From Clostridiales bacterium (GTDB taxonomy: Bacteria; Bacillota; Clostridia; Christensenellales; Aristaeellaceae), in contig SFET01000005.1 of the NCBI GenBank assembly GCA_004557125.1, forward strand, positions 111,470-175,469: DNA of 64,000 nt, given 5' to 3'. Under the pieces are notes generated by a model, which saw only the letters and a program-made list of their open reading frames with translations, ran no database searches and had not been told where the DNA came from. Each line of letters opens with the position of its first letter. The stretch's first letter is position 1. The position numbers and the translations under genes are program-made. This document shows, one piece after another, positions 17,689 to 26,576 of this stretch.

Positions 17689-19062
17689 ATGAATCAGTCC
17701 GAGCAGCACTACATCAAGATGACCCAGACGCCGGTGGAGCATCTGATCGTCTCCCTGTCCGTGCCGACCATCGTCAGCATGCTCATCTCCAACATCTACA
17801 ACCTGGCCGACACCTACTTCGTGGGCACGCTGGGGGTGAGCGCCAGCGGCGCGGTGGGCGTGGTGTTCACGCTGATGACGGTGCTGCAGGCCATCGGCTT
17901 CATGCTGGGCCACGGCTCCGGCAGCGTGATCTCCCGCCTGCTGGCCGATCGGGACGCCGACGCAGCCTCCCACTACGCCTCCACCAGCTTCTTCCTCGCG
18001 CTGGGCATCGGCGCGCTGTTTCTGCTGCTGGGCGTGCCGCTGATCCGCCCGCTGATGCGCCTGTTGGGCAGCACGGACACCATCCTCCCCTACGCCGCGG
18101 AATACGGCCGCTACATATTGATCGCTGCGCCGCTGATGATCGGCAGCCTGGTGCTCAACAACGTGCTGCGCTACGAGGGCATGGCCTTCTATGCCATGAT
18201 CGGCCTGAGCCTGGGCGGCATTCTGAACATCATCGGCGACCCGATCTTCATCTACGGCTTTCACATGGGCGTCGGCGGCGCGGGCCTGTCCACGGCGCTC
18301 AGCCAGGCGGTGAGCTTTATCGTGCTGCTGGTGCTGTTCCAGCGCCACGCCCAGAGCCGCCTCGCACCCCGCAACTTCTCCGCCAACTGGCGCACCATCT
18401 GGGACATCCTCTCCACGGGCTTCCCGAACCTGTTCCGCCAGGGCCTGATGAGCGTCTCCAGCGGCGCGCTGAACCACTGTGCCGGCGCCTTCAGCGACGC
18501 CTGCGTGTCGGCCATGGCCATCACCAGCCGCTGTCAGAGCTTCATGCTCAGCATCGCCATCGGCATCTGCCAGGGCTTCCAGCCTGTGGCCGGCTTCAAC
18601 TATCAGGCCAGGAAGTTCGCCCGGCTGCGCAGGGCATTCCGCTTCACGCTGAAGGCGACGGCGGTGGTGCTGGCGCTGCTGGGCCTGGCGGGCTTTGCCT
18701 TCGCACCGCAGATCATCTCCCGCTTCCAGAGCGATCCGGAGGTGCTGCGCATCGGCAGCCGAGCGCTGCGCATGACCAGCGTCGGCCTGGTGTTCTCCGC
18801 GCTGAACCTCTCCCCCGGCATGCTGTTCCAGACCTGCGGCCAGAAGGGTCGAGCGCTGCTGCTGGCCTGTCTGCGCGGCGGCCTGTGCTTCCTTCCGCTG
18901 CTGCTGATCCTCTCTTCGACGCTGGGCATTCCCGGATTGCAGCTGGCACAGCCCTGTGCGGACGTGCTGGCGGGCCTGCTGTCCCTGCCCTTCGTGCTGC
19001 AATTCTTCCGCGATCTCCCCCTGGAGGATCAGCACGTCCCGGCAGACGACTTCTCCGCTTAG
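17689..19062 (+). CDS. MATE family efflux transporter
   Basis: The 457-residue membrane protein has about twelve helices in two similar halves. The N-terminus shows TPVEHLIVSLSVPTIVSMLI and NIYNLADTYFVG, and the middle has NVLRYEGMAFYAMIG and GDPIFIYGFHMGVGGAGLST, all conserved in MATE antiporters of the DinF/NorM class, which export cationic or organic compounds using Na+ or H+. Drug or metabolite specificity is unknown. An AGAGAGAGG tract precedes the ATG. Confidence 0.92.
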   Translation: MNQSEQHYIKMTQTPVEHLIVSLSVPTIVSMLISNIYNLADTYFVGTLGVSASGAVGVVFTLMTVLQAIGFMLGHGSGSVISRLLADRDADAASHYASTSFFLALGIGALFLLLGVPLIRPLMRLLGSTDTILPYAAEYGRYILIAAPLMIGSLVLNNVLRYEGMAFYAMIGLSLGGILNIIGDPIFIYGFHMGVGGAGLSTALSQAVSFIVLLVLFQRHAQSRLAPRNFSANWRTIWDILSTGFPNLFRQGLMSVSSGALNHCAGAFSDACVSAMAITSRCQSFMLSIAIGICQGFQPVAGFNYQARKFARLRRAFRFTLKATAVVLALLGLAGFAFAPQIISRFQSDPEVLRIGSRALRMTSVGLVFSALNLSPGMLFQTCGQKGRALLLACLRGGLCFLPLLLILSSTLGIPGLQLAQPCADVLAGLLSLPFVLQFFRDLPLEDQHVPADDFSA

Positions 19063-19188
19063 CCATCGGAATGCCTTCGCATGCATACTTGTGTCAAATA
19101 TGTAAAATCGAAGATTCTTGCGAACTTTCCTCTGCCCTGCAGCGTCTAAGGGTCACATCGGTTGAAACCGATGGGGAGGAGTGAAAAC

Positions 19189-21027
19189 ATGAAGAGAATC
19201 CTGTGCATCCTGATGGTCGCTTTGCTGGCGATCTCCGCGCTGGCATTTGCCGAGCCTGTGAGCAATCCCCAGCTGACCATCCTGGAACCCATGACCACCG
19301 AGGATAAGCTCTACGAGATGATCCCGGTGCTCGACAGCCTGGCACGCAACATGGGCATCGAGGGCGAGGTCGCCTACGACGCCAACGACCCGACGTTCGT
19401 CTGGACGCAGCTGTTGCTGATGGGTCAGAACTGGTCCACCCTGAACGCGCTGGTCACCGGCGAGGGCGATTCCCTCACGATCCCGGCGAGCCTGATTCAG
19501 GAGTATGCCTGGGCGTCCTTCGGCGGCATGCAGCAGCTCCCGGAGCTGCCGCAGACCAGCACCGATATCCGCTATGACGCCGCCACCGACAGCTACCGCG
19601 TGCTGCTGGACGAGGCAAACGTCACTTACATCACCATTGAGCGCTACGCCTTCGACGAGGCTGGCACGCTCTACGCTGGCGTCGGCCTGTACAACGCCGA
19701 GCTGGAGGATCAGCGCCTGGGCGGCCTGCTGGTCACCATGACTGAGCCCGATCCCCTCAACAGCATCTATTCCGCGGACTTCCCCTACATCGTGGTCAAT
19801 GCCGCCGTGGAACAGGAGGGCGACTTCGCCAACCTGAATCCTGTGGAGGCCGGCATCCGCTACATCGCCCTCGAGGTTCCGACGGAGTCCGAGCCCGCGG
19901 TGAGCACCGGCTACACTTCCCTGAGCGTCGGCGACCGCGGCGAAGCGGTGCGTGCGCTGCAGACCCGTCTGAACGAGCTGGGCTATGACTGCGGCGCTGT
20001 GGACGGCATCTTCGGCAGCAAGACCCGCCGCGCTGTGCGCTACTTCCAGGACGCCATCGGCGTCAGCCAGAACGGCGTCGCCAGCGTCTCCGTGCAGCAG
20101 CGCCTGTTCGCCGCCGATGCGCCGGAGTATGTGGCCTATGTGACCCTCTCCAAGGGCGACAGCGGCATCCGCGTGGAGAAGCTGCAGACCCGCCTGCGCG
20201 AGCTGGGCTATCTGGCCGCGCCCATGGACGGCGACTTCGGTAGCCGCACCCTGGAGGCCGTGAAGCTGTTCCAGAAGGAAGCAGGCCTCAAGGCAGACGG
20301 CATCGCCGGCACCAAGACCCTGAAGGCCCTGTACAAGAGCAGCGCCCCCAAGTGCGATTGCTTCATCACCCTGAAGCGCGGCGACACCGGCATCCGCGTC
20401 AAGGAGCTGCAGAACAAGCTGCGCGAGCTGGGCTTCATGACCGAGAAGGCCAGCGGCACCTTTGACAAAGCCACCAGTCGCGCGCTGGAGGCCTACATGG
20501 AAGCCGCAGGCATCGAAGGCAGCAGCCGCAGCGTGGACGCGGACTTCCTGGAGGCCCTCTTCGCCTACGTGCCCGAGCCGACCGAGGAGCCCACCGTGAC
20601 CCCTGAGCCGACGCCCGAGCCGACCCCGGCGCCCACCGACGAACCCACCGATGCGCCGACGGACGAGCCCACGGACGAGCCCACCGACGAGCCGACGGAC
20701 GAACCCACCGACGAGCCGACGGACAAACCCACGGATGAACCCACCGATGAACCGACGGACGAGCCCACCGACGAACCCGCGAAGCCCGAATCCGCCGTCA
20801 CCGAGGAGCAGCTGAACGCCATCACCGCTGCGGTCAACACCCAGCTTGGCGGCGCGAAGGATCCCACCGAAGCCGTCATGTGGATTCAGCAGCAGCTCAA
20901 GATTGCCCAGACCGGCATCTATGACAGCGTCACGCTGAATGCCGTCGCCGCCTTCCAGAAGGAAGCGGGCCTGGAGAACCAGAGCGGCATCGCCGACGAA
21001 GCGACCATCTCCGCCCTGCTCGCCTGA
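19189..21027 (+). CDS. Secreted peptidoglycan-binding repeat protein with Thr-Asp-Glu-Pro linker
   Basis: The 612-residue protein has a signal peptide (residues 1-22) and an N-terminal domain of unknown type (~25-235). Three PG_binding_1 domains follow: GDRGEAVRALQTRLNELGY near 250, GDSGIRVEKLQTRLRELGY near 325 and GDTGIRVKELQNKLRELGF near 400. A linker of ~60 residues made of TDEP units (nucleotides ~20630-20780) separates a fourth, degenerate copy (VMWIQQQLKIAQTGIYD) at the C-terminus. It probably spans and grips the cell wall; no catalytic domain is visible. The ATG at 19189 follows GGGGAGGA. Confidence 0.88.
   Translation: MKRILCILMVALLAISALAFAEPVSNPQLTILEPMTTEDKLYEMIPVLDSLARNMGIEGEVAYDANDPTFVWTQLLLMGQNWSTLNALVTGEGDSLTIPASLIQEYAWASFGGMQQLPELPQTSTDIRYDAATDSYRVLLDEANVTYITIERYAFDEAGTLYAGVGLYNAELEDQRLGGLLVTMTEPDPLNSIYSADFPYIVVNAAVEQEGDFANLNPVEAGIRYIALEVPTESEPAVSTGYTSLSVGDRGEAVRALQTRLNELGYDCGAVDGIFGSKTRRAVRYFQDAIGVSQNGVASVSVQQRLFAADAPEYVAYVTLSKGDSGIRVEKLQTRLRELGYLAAPMDGDFGSRTLEAVKLFQKEAGLKADGIAGTKTLKALYKSSAPKCDCFITLKRGDTGIRVKELQNKLRELGFMTEKASGTFDKATSRALEAYMEAAGIEGSSRSVDADFLEALFAYVPEPTEEPTVTPEPTPEPTPAPTDEPTDAPTDEPTDEPTDEPTDEPTDEPTDKPTDEPTDEPTDEPTDEPAKPESAVTEEQLNAITAAVNTQLGGAKDPTEAVMWIQQQLKIAQTGIYDSVTLNAVAAFQKEAGLENQSGIADEATISALLA
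20630..20780 (+). repeat. Tandem Thr-Asp-Glu-Pro codon repeat
   Basis: About a dozen 12-base units coding for TDEP, with A, K and E variants, form an in-frame linker in the peptidoglycan-binding protein. Synonymous drift between GACGAG and GATGAA codons shows it is not a freshly expanded array. Confidence 0.85.
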
Positions 21028-21063
21028 GCGCGCAGCCTCCGCACGGATTCCACAAAAGCAAAA

Positions 21064-21098
21064 GATCCGAACGCCGGATGAATGCCGGCATTCGGATC
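21064..21098 (+). terminator. Hairpin after the peptidoglycan-binding protein gene
   Basis: A GATCCGAA/TTCGGATC stem with an inner GCCGG/CCGGC stem and a short loop. No T-run follows directly. Confidence 0.45.
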
Positions 21099-21104
21099 CG
21101 ATTG

Positions 21105-21149
21105 AAAAACAGCGCCGCCCGCGATATCGCGGGCGGCGCTCCGTTTTTG
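21105..21149. terminator. Bidirectional terminator between convergent genes
   Basis: A perfect 15-bp inverted repeat (21111-21125 with 21126-21140) has AAAAAC on the left and GTTTTT on the right. It can end both the plus-strand wall protein gene and the minus-strand thrC-thrB-ACT operon. Confidence 0.85.
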
Positions 21150-21168
21150 GGAATGCAGCCTTTCGGTT

Positions 21169-21606
21169 TCACTCGATGGCGACCAGATATACGTTTTCCA
21201 CGCCGGAGATCCCGGAGAGCGCCCTTGTGGCCTCGTCCAGGCTCACGTTCATCCGTGCGATGTCCAGGGTCATGATGACGCTGGCGGCGTCCCGGATCGG
21301 CAGGCTCTGGGAGATGGTGAGCACGTTCACACCCATCTCGGACAGGCGGTTCAGCGCCGTGGAGAGCACGCCGATCTCATGGCAGAGCTGCATGGAGATC
21401 ACGGCCTTGCGACCCGCCTCGCCGCTGTCGGGGCTGAAAATGAAATCCTTGTACTTGTAGTAGGTGCTGCGGGAGATGCCCACAGCGCGCACCGCGGCAC
21501 TCACATCCCGCACTGCGCCGCTCTCCAGCAGCTGCCGCGCCTCCAGCACCTTCTCATAGTACACCGGCAGGATCTTCTTGTGCACGATCAGGAAGTCGCT
21601 CTTCAT
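21169..21606 (-). CDS. ACT domain protein, UPF0735/PheB-like
   Basis: The 145-residue protein has an N-terminal helical part with a helix-turn-helix-like stretch (VRAVGISRSTYYKYKDFIF, residues ~40-58) and a C-terminal ACT domain (~72-145, LCHEIGVLSTALNRLSEMGV). ACT domains bind amino acids. In Bacillus the homologue is PheB, beside homoserine/threonine genes. Here its ATG overlaps the thrB stop by four bases, so a sensor or regulatory role in threonine synthesis is plausible but unproven. Confidence 0.85.
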   Translation of the reverse strand: MKSDFLIVHKKILPVYYEKVLEARQLLESGAVRDVSAAVRAVGISRSTYYKYKDFIFSPDSGEAGRKAVISMQLCHEIGVLSTALNRLSEMGVNVLTISQSLPIRDAASVIMTLDIARMNVSLDEATRALSGISGVENVYLVAIE

Positions 21607-22493
21607 TCCTGTCCGCCTCCCACGACCACCGCGCCCACGCGATCCACCGGCAGCGGCATCACCCGCCACTGGTGCTTCAGGCTGCGCACCGCCTGCTTCA
21701 TGCGCCAGTAGAAGCCCTCGTCCCGATAGACGCAGAACAGGGTCGGGCCCGCACCGCTGATGGCGAAGCCCAGCGCCCCGGCCTCCAGCGCGCGGCTGCG
21801 AATCTCCTCATATTCGTGAATCAGCGGCGAGCGGTAGGGCTGGTGCAGCTTATCGTCCATGGCCGCGGCGATGGCGTCGAAGTCCCCCGCCTCCAGCGCC
21901 TTCAGCAGCACCGCCGCGTGGGCGATGTTGTAGGCCGCGTCCGCAAAGGGAATCTGCTTGGGCAGCGCCGCGCGCATCTCCGCCGTGGACAGGCTGAAGT
22001 CCGGGATCAGCACCGCGAAGCGCAGCTGATCGGAGATCGGGCACTGCATGGTGATCACGTTGCCGCCGTAGAGCAGCGAGGCCGTCACGCCGCCCAGCAG
22101 CGCCGGGGCCACGTTGTCCGGGTGTCCCTCCAGCTCGGTCACCAGATTCAGCAGGGTCTGGGAATTCAGCAGCCGTCCGTGCAGCTCGTTGGCCGCCACC
22201 ACGCCCGCCACGATCAGGCTGGCGCTGCTGCCCAGGCCGCTGGACACCGGGATGTCCGATTCGATGTGCAGGTAGATGCCCGGCTGATCAAGCCCCATCT
22301 CCTGCATCGCCCTGCGGTAGCCGCGAATGGCCAGGTTGTCCTCGTTCTGAAACGCGGGAGCCACGTTTTCAAATTCCAGGCCGCTCTCCCGCTCCTCGAA
22401 GGTGAAGTAGCCGTACACGCCCAGCGCCAGTCCCAGACAGTCGAAGCCCGGGCCGAGGTTCGCCGTGGTTCCCGGCACGCGAATCGTAATCAT
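21603..22493 (-). CDS. thrB: Homoserine kinase
   Basis: This 296-residue GHMP-family kinase phosphorylates homoserine. It has the opening PGTTANLGPGFDCLGLAL and the phosphate-binding motif PVSSGLGSSASL near residue 86, plus a C-terminal SGAGPTLF segment. It overlaps thrC upstream by four bases and the ACT gene downstream by four bases, so the three are one coupled operon. Confidence 0.95.
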   Translation of the reverse strand: MITIRVPGTTANLGPGFDCLGLALGVYGYFTFEERESGLEFENVAPAFQNEDNLAIRGYRRAMQEMGLDQPGIYLHIESDIPVSSGLGSSASLIVAGVVAANELHGRLLNSQTLLNLVTELEGHPDNVAPALLGGVTASLLYGGNVITMQCPISDQLRFAVLIPDFSLSTAEMRAALPKQIPFADAAYNIAHAAVLLKALEAGDFDAIAAAMDDKLHQPYRSPLIHEYEEIRSRALEAGALGFAISGAGPTLFCVYRDEGFYWRMKQAVRSLKHQWRVMPLPVDRVGAVVVGGGQE

Positions 22494-23959
22494 GCCCTCG
22501 CCGCCTTTCCCAGCACATACTGCATCATGTCGTTCGGATCGATCACATCTTTGAAGCGCACCTCACGCTCCAGCACGCCCGCCAATGCTGCGGGGGCCTT
22601 CTCGCCGCTGAGCTTCTCCAGCAGCGCGGTCTGTTCGCCCGCATCCTCGGGCACCTCCGCGCCCAGGCCGCGCAGCACGCTGGCCGGGAACTTGAAGGGC
22701 GAGGCCGTGGACAGCACCACGCAGGGCGCGTCCGTCCGGGCGCAGTCCTCGGCGGCCCGCCAGGCCACCGCCGTGTGGGGATCCATCACATAGCCGGTCT
22801 CCCGGAACACCCGTCCGATGGCCGCGAGCGCTGCTTCATCATCCGCGCAAGCGCCCACGAAGCGCTCCCGGATCCTCGCCATGGCCTTCTCCGGCATGGT
22901 GTAGCGGCCCGTCTCCTTCAACTGGGTCATCAGCTCCGCAACCGCCGCTGCGTCGTTGTCCAGTGCGTTGTAGAGCAGGCGCTCCAGGTTGCTGGACACC
23001 AGAATGTCCATGGACGGGGACAGCGTGACGTGGAAGTCGCGGTTCTTATCATACGTGCCGCTGGCCAGGAAGTCGGTCAGCACGTTGTTTTCATTGGACG
23101 CGCAGATCAGCCGGCCCACCGGGAGCCCGGACAGCAGGGCAAAGTAGCCCGCCAGAATGTCGCCGAAGTTGCCCGTGGGCACGCAGAAGTCCACTTTGTC
23201 GCCCATGGCGATCCTGCCCGCGCGCACCAGCTCCAGATAGGCGCTGTAATAGTACACGATCTGCGGCGCAAGGCGGCCGATGTTGATGGAATTCGCGCTG
23301 GAGAGCGACACGCCGTGTTCCCGGCAGAACTCCGGGGAAATCTCGGTGAAGATGCGCTTGACGCCGGTCTGGGCCTGATCGAAGTTGCCCGAAATGGCGC
23401 ACACGCCCAGATTCTCCCCCGCCATGGTGGTCATCTGCGCGCGCTGAATGGGGCTGATGCCCTTGTCGGGATAGAACACGACAATCGAGATTCCCGGCAC
23501 GTCTGCAAAGCCGGTGAGCGCTGCGGAGCCGGTGTCGCCGCTGGTGGCGGTGAGGATCAGGATGCGGTCGCTGCGGCTCTCCTTCTCCATGGCGCAGCGC
23601 ATCAGCTGCGGCAGCACCGACAGCGCCACGTCCTTGAACGCCGCCGTGGGGCCGTGGAACAGCTCTAGCACGTACTTGTCCCCCACCTGCTTCAGCGGGG
23701 CGATCTCCTGAACGTCAAACTTGTTCGCATAGGCACGCTCCACGCAGCCGTCGATCTCCTCCTGGGTGTAGCCCGTGAGATACGCCCCCAGCACGCGCCG
23801 GGAGATCTCCTGGAAGGACGCGCCGACGAGCTCCTGCGGCGGGATGCTCGGAAACTCCATCAATGTATACAGGCCGCCGTCCGGCGCGATGCCGCGCAGC
23901 ACCGCCTGGGGGCCGCTTACGCTGTTTTTGTCGCCGCGCGTGCTGTAAAATCCACTCAT
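22490..23959 (-). CDS. thrC: Threonine synthase
   Basis: The 489-residue PLP enzyme turns O-phosphohomoserine into threonine. The PLP lysine lies in GPTAAFKDVALS near residue 110, and LTATSGDTGSAAL and NSINIGRLAPQIVYY are family segments. The length fits the longer threonine synthase group (fungal/E. coli-like). It has an AGAGG site and its own promoter facing the hom promoter. Confidence 0.95.
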   Translation of the reverse strand: MSGFYSTRGDKNSVSGPQAVLRGIAPDGGLYTLMEFPSIPPQELVGASFQEISRRVLGAYLTGYTQEEIDGCVERAYANKFDVQEIAPLKQVGDKYVLELFHGPTAAFKDVALSVLPQLMRCAMEKESRSDRILILTATSGDTGSAALTGFADVPGISIVVFYPDKGISPIQRAQMTTMAGENLGVCAISGNFDQAQTGVKRIFTEISPEFCREHGVSLSSANSINIGRLAPQIVYYYSAYLELVRAGRIAMGDKVDFCVPTGNFGDILAGYFALLSGLPVGRLICASNENNVLTDFLASGTYDKNRDFHVTLSPSMDILVSSNLERLLYNALDNDAAAVAELMTQLKETGRYTMPEKAMARIRERFVGACADDEAALAAIGRVFRETGYVMDPHTAVAWRAAEDCARTDAPCVVLSTASPFKFPASVLRGLGAEVPEDAGEQTALLEKLSGEKAPAALAGVLEREVRFKDVIDPNDMMQYVLGKAARA

Positions 23960-23987
23960 AATCTATACCTCTTTCTGAAAACATAAC

Positions 23988-24016
23988 TTGCAATCCAGCA
24001 AAATCTATGATACAAT
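23988..24016 (+). promoter_or_regulatory. Promoter of hom-lysC-asd
   Basis: TTGCAA at 23988-23993 and TACAAT at 24011-24016 have 17-base spacing. Its -10 box overlaps the -10 box of the divergent thrC promoter. Confidence 0.6.
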
Positions 24017-24035
24017 GTTTTCCGCACAAAAACAA
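24007..24035 (-). promoter_or_regulatory. Promoter of thrC-thrB-ACT
   Basis: On the minus strand TTGTTT (24035-24030) and TATCAT (24012-24007) have 17-base spacing. It overlaps the hom -10 box by two bases. Confidence 0.5.
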
Positions 24036-24089
24036 GTGTTTTTATTGTAAAGACTTTCAGAGTGACGAAAACAAACGAGGTGGATAGGA

Positions 24090-25229
24090 ATGAAGATCGG
24101 ACTGCTCGGCATGGGAACGATCGGCAGCGGCGTATTTGAGATTGCGCAGAGGCTGGACGGCGTCGAGGTGAAGAAGGTGCTGGAAAAGCGCTTCCAGGCG
24201 GACTACATCACCGACAAAATCGAGGACATCACCACCGATCCGGAGATCGAGCTGGTGGTGGAGACCATGGGCGGCCTGCATCCCGCCTACGAATTCGCGT
24301 CGGAGGTGCTGAAGAGCGGCAAGCACTTCGTCACCGCGAACAAGCTGCTGGTGAGCGCCTACGGTGAGGAGCTGACGGCCCTGGCCCACGAGAAGGGCGT
24401 GGCCTTCCTCTACGGCGCGGCCTGCGGCGGCGGCATCGCCTATCTGGCGAACCTGAAGATCGCCCGTGAGATCGACCGCATCACCGCGCTGGGCGGCATC
24501 CTGAACGGAACCACCAACTACATTCTCGATTCCATGCAGTCGAAGAACATGGACTACGCGCAGGCGCTGTCCGAGGCGCAGGCGCTGGGCTACGCCGAGC
24601 GCGATCCCTCCAGCGACGTGGACGGTCTGGACACCCAGCGCAAGCTGATCCTTGCCTGCTCGGTGGGCTTCGACGCGTACCTCAGGCCCGAGGACATTCC
24701 CACCCGGGGCATCTCGGCGGTGAAGATGGCGGACGTGACCTACGCCCGCGCGAACAATCTGGTGATCCGCCTGTGCGCCAGGGCCGAGCGCAACGCCGAG
24801 GGCGCGATCAGCGCCTATGTGGAGCCCACGCTGGTGGCTGCGAACTCCCCCGAGGCCGCGATTCTGGTGAACGTCAACTACGCCTGGTACAGCGGCGAGA
24901 GCTACGGCCTGATGAGCTACACCGGCCAGGGCGCGGGCAAGCTGCCCACCGCCGCGAACGTGCTGCGGGACGTGCAGAGCATCGCCGCGGGCGCGCGCTA
25001 CATGACGAGCGAGAATTGCAAGCGCGTGCAGCCGGACAACTCCGCCGCATGCCATCCGTACTATATCCGCATCGCGGACGCGAACGTCATCCCGGCGGAA
25101 TGGATCGCCCGGAGCGAGGTGCTGGACGGCGAGAGCTGCATCGAGACCGTGCCGGTGTCCGTGCAGGAGATGCATAATCTTATGGCAAATCATAAGGACG
25201 CGTTCTTCGCGGGACTTCAAAGGGGATAA
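24090..25229 (+). CDS. hom: Homoserine dehydrogenase
   Basis: The 379-residue enzyme reduces aspartate semialdehyde to homoserine. The NAD(P) motif GLLGMGTIGSGVFEI opens the protein, followed by TANKLLVSAYGEEL near 87 and the substrate loop GGILNGTTNYIL near 137. It is shorter than the ~430-residue forms: the C-terminal segment (HPYYIRIAD onwards) is only ~55 residues, so the ACT feedback domain looks reduced. It is first in a hom-lysC-asd operon with six bases to lysC. Confidence 0.93.
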   Translation: MKIGLLGMGTIGSGVFEIAQRLDGVEVKKVLEKRFQADYITDKIEDITTDPEIELVVETMGGLHPAYEFASEVLKSGKHFVTANKLLVSAYGEELTALAHEKGVAFLYGAACGGGIAYLANLKIAREIDRITALGGILNGTTNYILDSMQSKNMDYAQALSEAQALGYAERDPSSDVDGLDTQRKLILACSVGFDAYLRPEDIPTRGISAVKMADVTYARANNLVIRLCARAERNAEGAISAYVEPTLVAANSPEAAILVNVNYAWYSGESYGLMSYTGQGAGKLPTAANVLRDVQSIAAGARYMTSENCKRVQPDNSAACHPYYIRIADANVIPAEWIARSEVLDGESCIETVPVSVQEMHNLMANHKDAFFAGLQRG

Positions 25230-25235
25230 AAGCAT

Positions 25236-26576
25236 ATGCTGAAGGTGGCAAAATTCGGCGGCTCCTCTCTGGCGGGCGCCGAGCAATTCAAAAAGGTCAA
25301 GGCGATTGTGGAGGCCGACCCCGCGCGCATGTGCGTGGTGGTGTCGGCGGCGGGCAAGCGCTACAAGAAGGACAACAAGATTACCGATCTGCTCTATCTC
25401 ACCCACGCCCACATCAACTACGGCGTGTCCTACGAGGACATCTTTTCCATGATCGAGGAGCGCTACTACGGCATCCGGGATGAGCTGGGCCTGAAATGTG
25501 ATCTGGAGAGCGAGTTCCAGAAGCTGCGCGGTGAGCTGAATCAGGACATTTCCGTGGACTATCTGGTGTCCCGGGGCGAGTACCTGACGGCGAAGCTGAT
25601 GAGCGAATACCTGGGCTACGCCTTCCTGGACGCGGCAGACTGCGTGGTGTTCTCCTACGACGGCCAGATCGACTACGAAAAGACCTACGCCAACATCGCC
25701 GCCCGGGCGGAGATGGCCCCGCGCTTCGTGATGCCGGGCTTCTACGGCGCGCTGCCCAACGGCCGCATCAAGGTCATGACCCGCGGCGGCAGCGACATCA
25801 CCGGCGCGATCGTGGCCAACGCCCTGGACGCGGACATCTACGAGAACTGGACGGACGTGTCCGGCATCCTGATGGCCGATCCCAAGGTGGTGGAGAACCC
25901 CAAGCCCATCAAGTACATCACCTACCAGGAGCTGCGGGAGCTGTCCTATATGGGCGCGTCCGTGCTCCACGAGGAATCCATCCTTCCGGTGAAGGAAAAG
26001 AACATTCCGCTGAACATCCGCAACACCAACCGTCCGCAGGACGCGGGCACGATGATCCTGGAGACCATCGACGAGAAGCTGGTGCAGAACAAGCGGCTGA
26101 TCACCGGCATCGCGGGCCGGCGGAGCTTCACGGTGCTCACGATCTACAAGAAGCACATCTCCACCGACACCAGCATCATCCGCGAGACGCTGGAGATGCT
26201 GGAGACCTGCAAGGTGGAGGTGGAGCACATCACCCTGGGCGTGGACAGCTTCAACGTGGTGATGCCCACTGCACAGATTCAGGACCGCATCTACGACATC
26301 ATCTCGGACATCAAGCGCAAGCTGAAGCCCGACCGCATCAAGATGGACGACAACATCGCCCTGATCGCCTCGGTGGGCCGCAGGATGGTCAGCGTTCCCG
26401 GCAGCTCCGCCAAGCTCTTTGGCGCGCTGGGCGCGCAGAACATCAACATCCGCATGATCGCCCAGGGCAGCGAGGAGATCAGCATCATCGTGGGCGTGCA
26501 CAACAAGGACTTTGAGCGCACCATCCGCACGCTCTACGACGGCTTTATGAACAAAGAGGGAGGAAACGAAGCATGA
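25236..26576 (+). CDS. lysC: Aspartate kinase
   Basis: The 446-residue kinase makes aspartyl phosphate, the first step to lysine, methionine and threonine. It opens KFGGSSLAGAEQFKKV, has VSAAGKRYKKDNKITDLLY near 35 and GGSDITGAIVANAL near 188, and ends in paired ACT domains (~310-445) that normally bind the feedback amino acid. It shares four bases with asd. Placement with hom and asd suggests a threonine-sensitive form, not shown by sequence. Confidence 0.94.
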   Translation: MLKVAKFGGSSLAGAEQFKKVKAIVEADPARMCVVVSAAGKRYKKDNKITDLLYLTHAHINYGVSYEDIFSMIEERYYGIRDELGLKCDLESEFQKLRGELNQDISVDYLVSRGEYLTAKLMSEYLGYAFLDAADCVVFSYDGQIDYEKTYANIAARAEMAPRFVMPGFYGALPNGRIKVMTRGGSDITGAIVANALDADIYENWTDVSGILMADPKVVENPKPIKYITYQELRELSYMGASVLHEESILPVKEKNIPLNIRNTNRPQDAGTMILETIDEKLVQNKRLITGIAGRRSFTVLTIYKKHISTDTSIIRETLEMLETCKVEVEHITLGVDSFNVVMPTAQIQDRIYDIISDIKRKLKPDRIKMDDNIALIASVGRRMVSVPGSSAKLFGALGAQNINIRMIAQGSEEISIIVGVHNKDFERTIRTLYDGFMNKEGGNEA

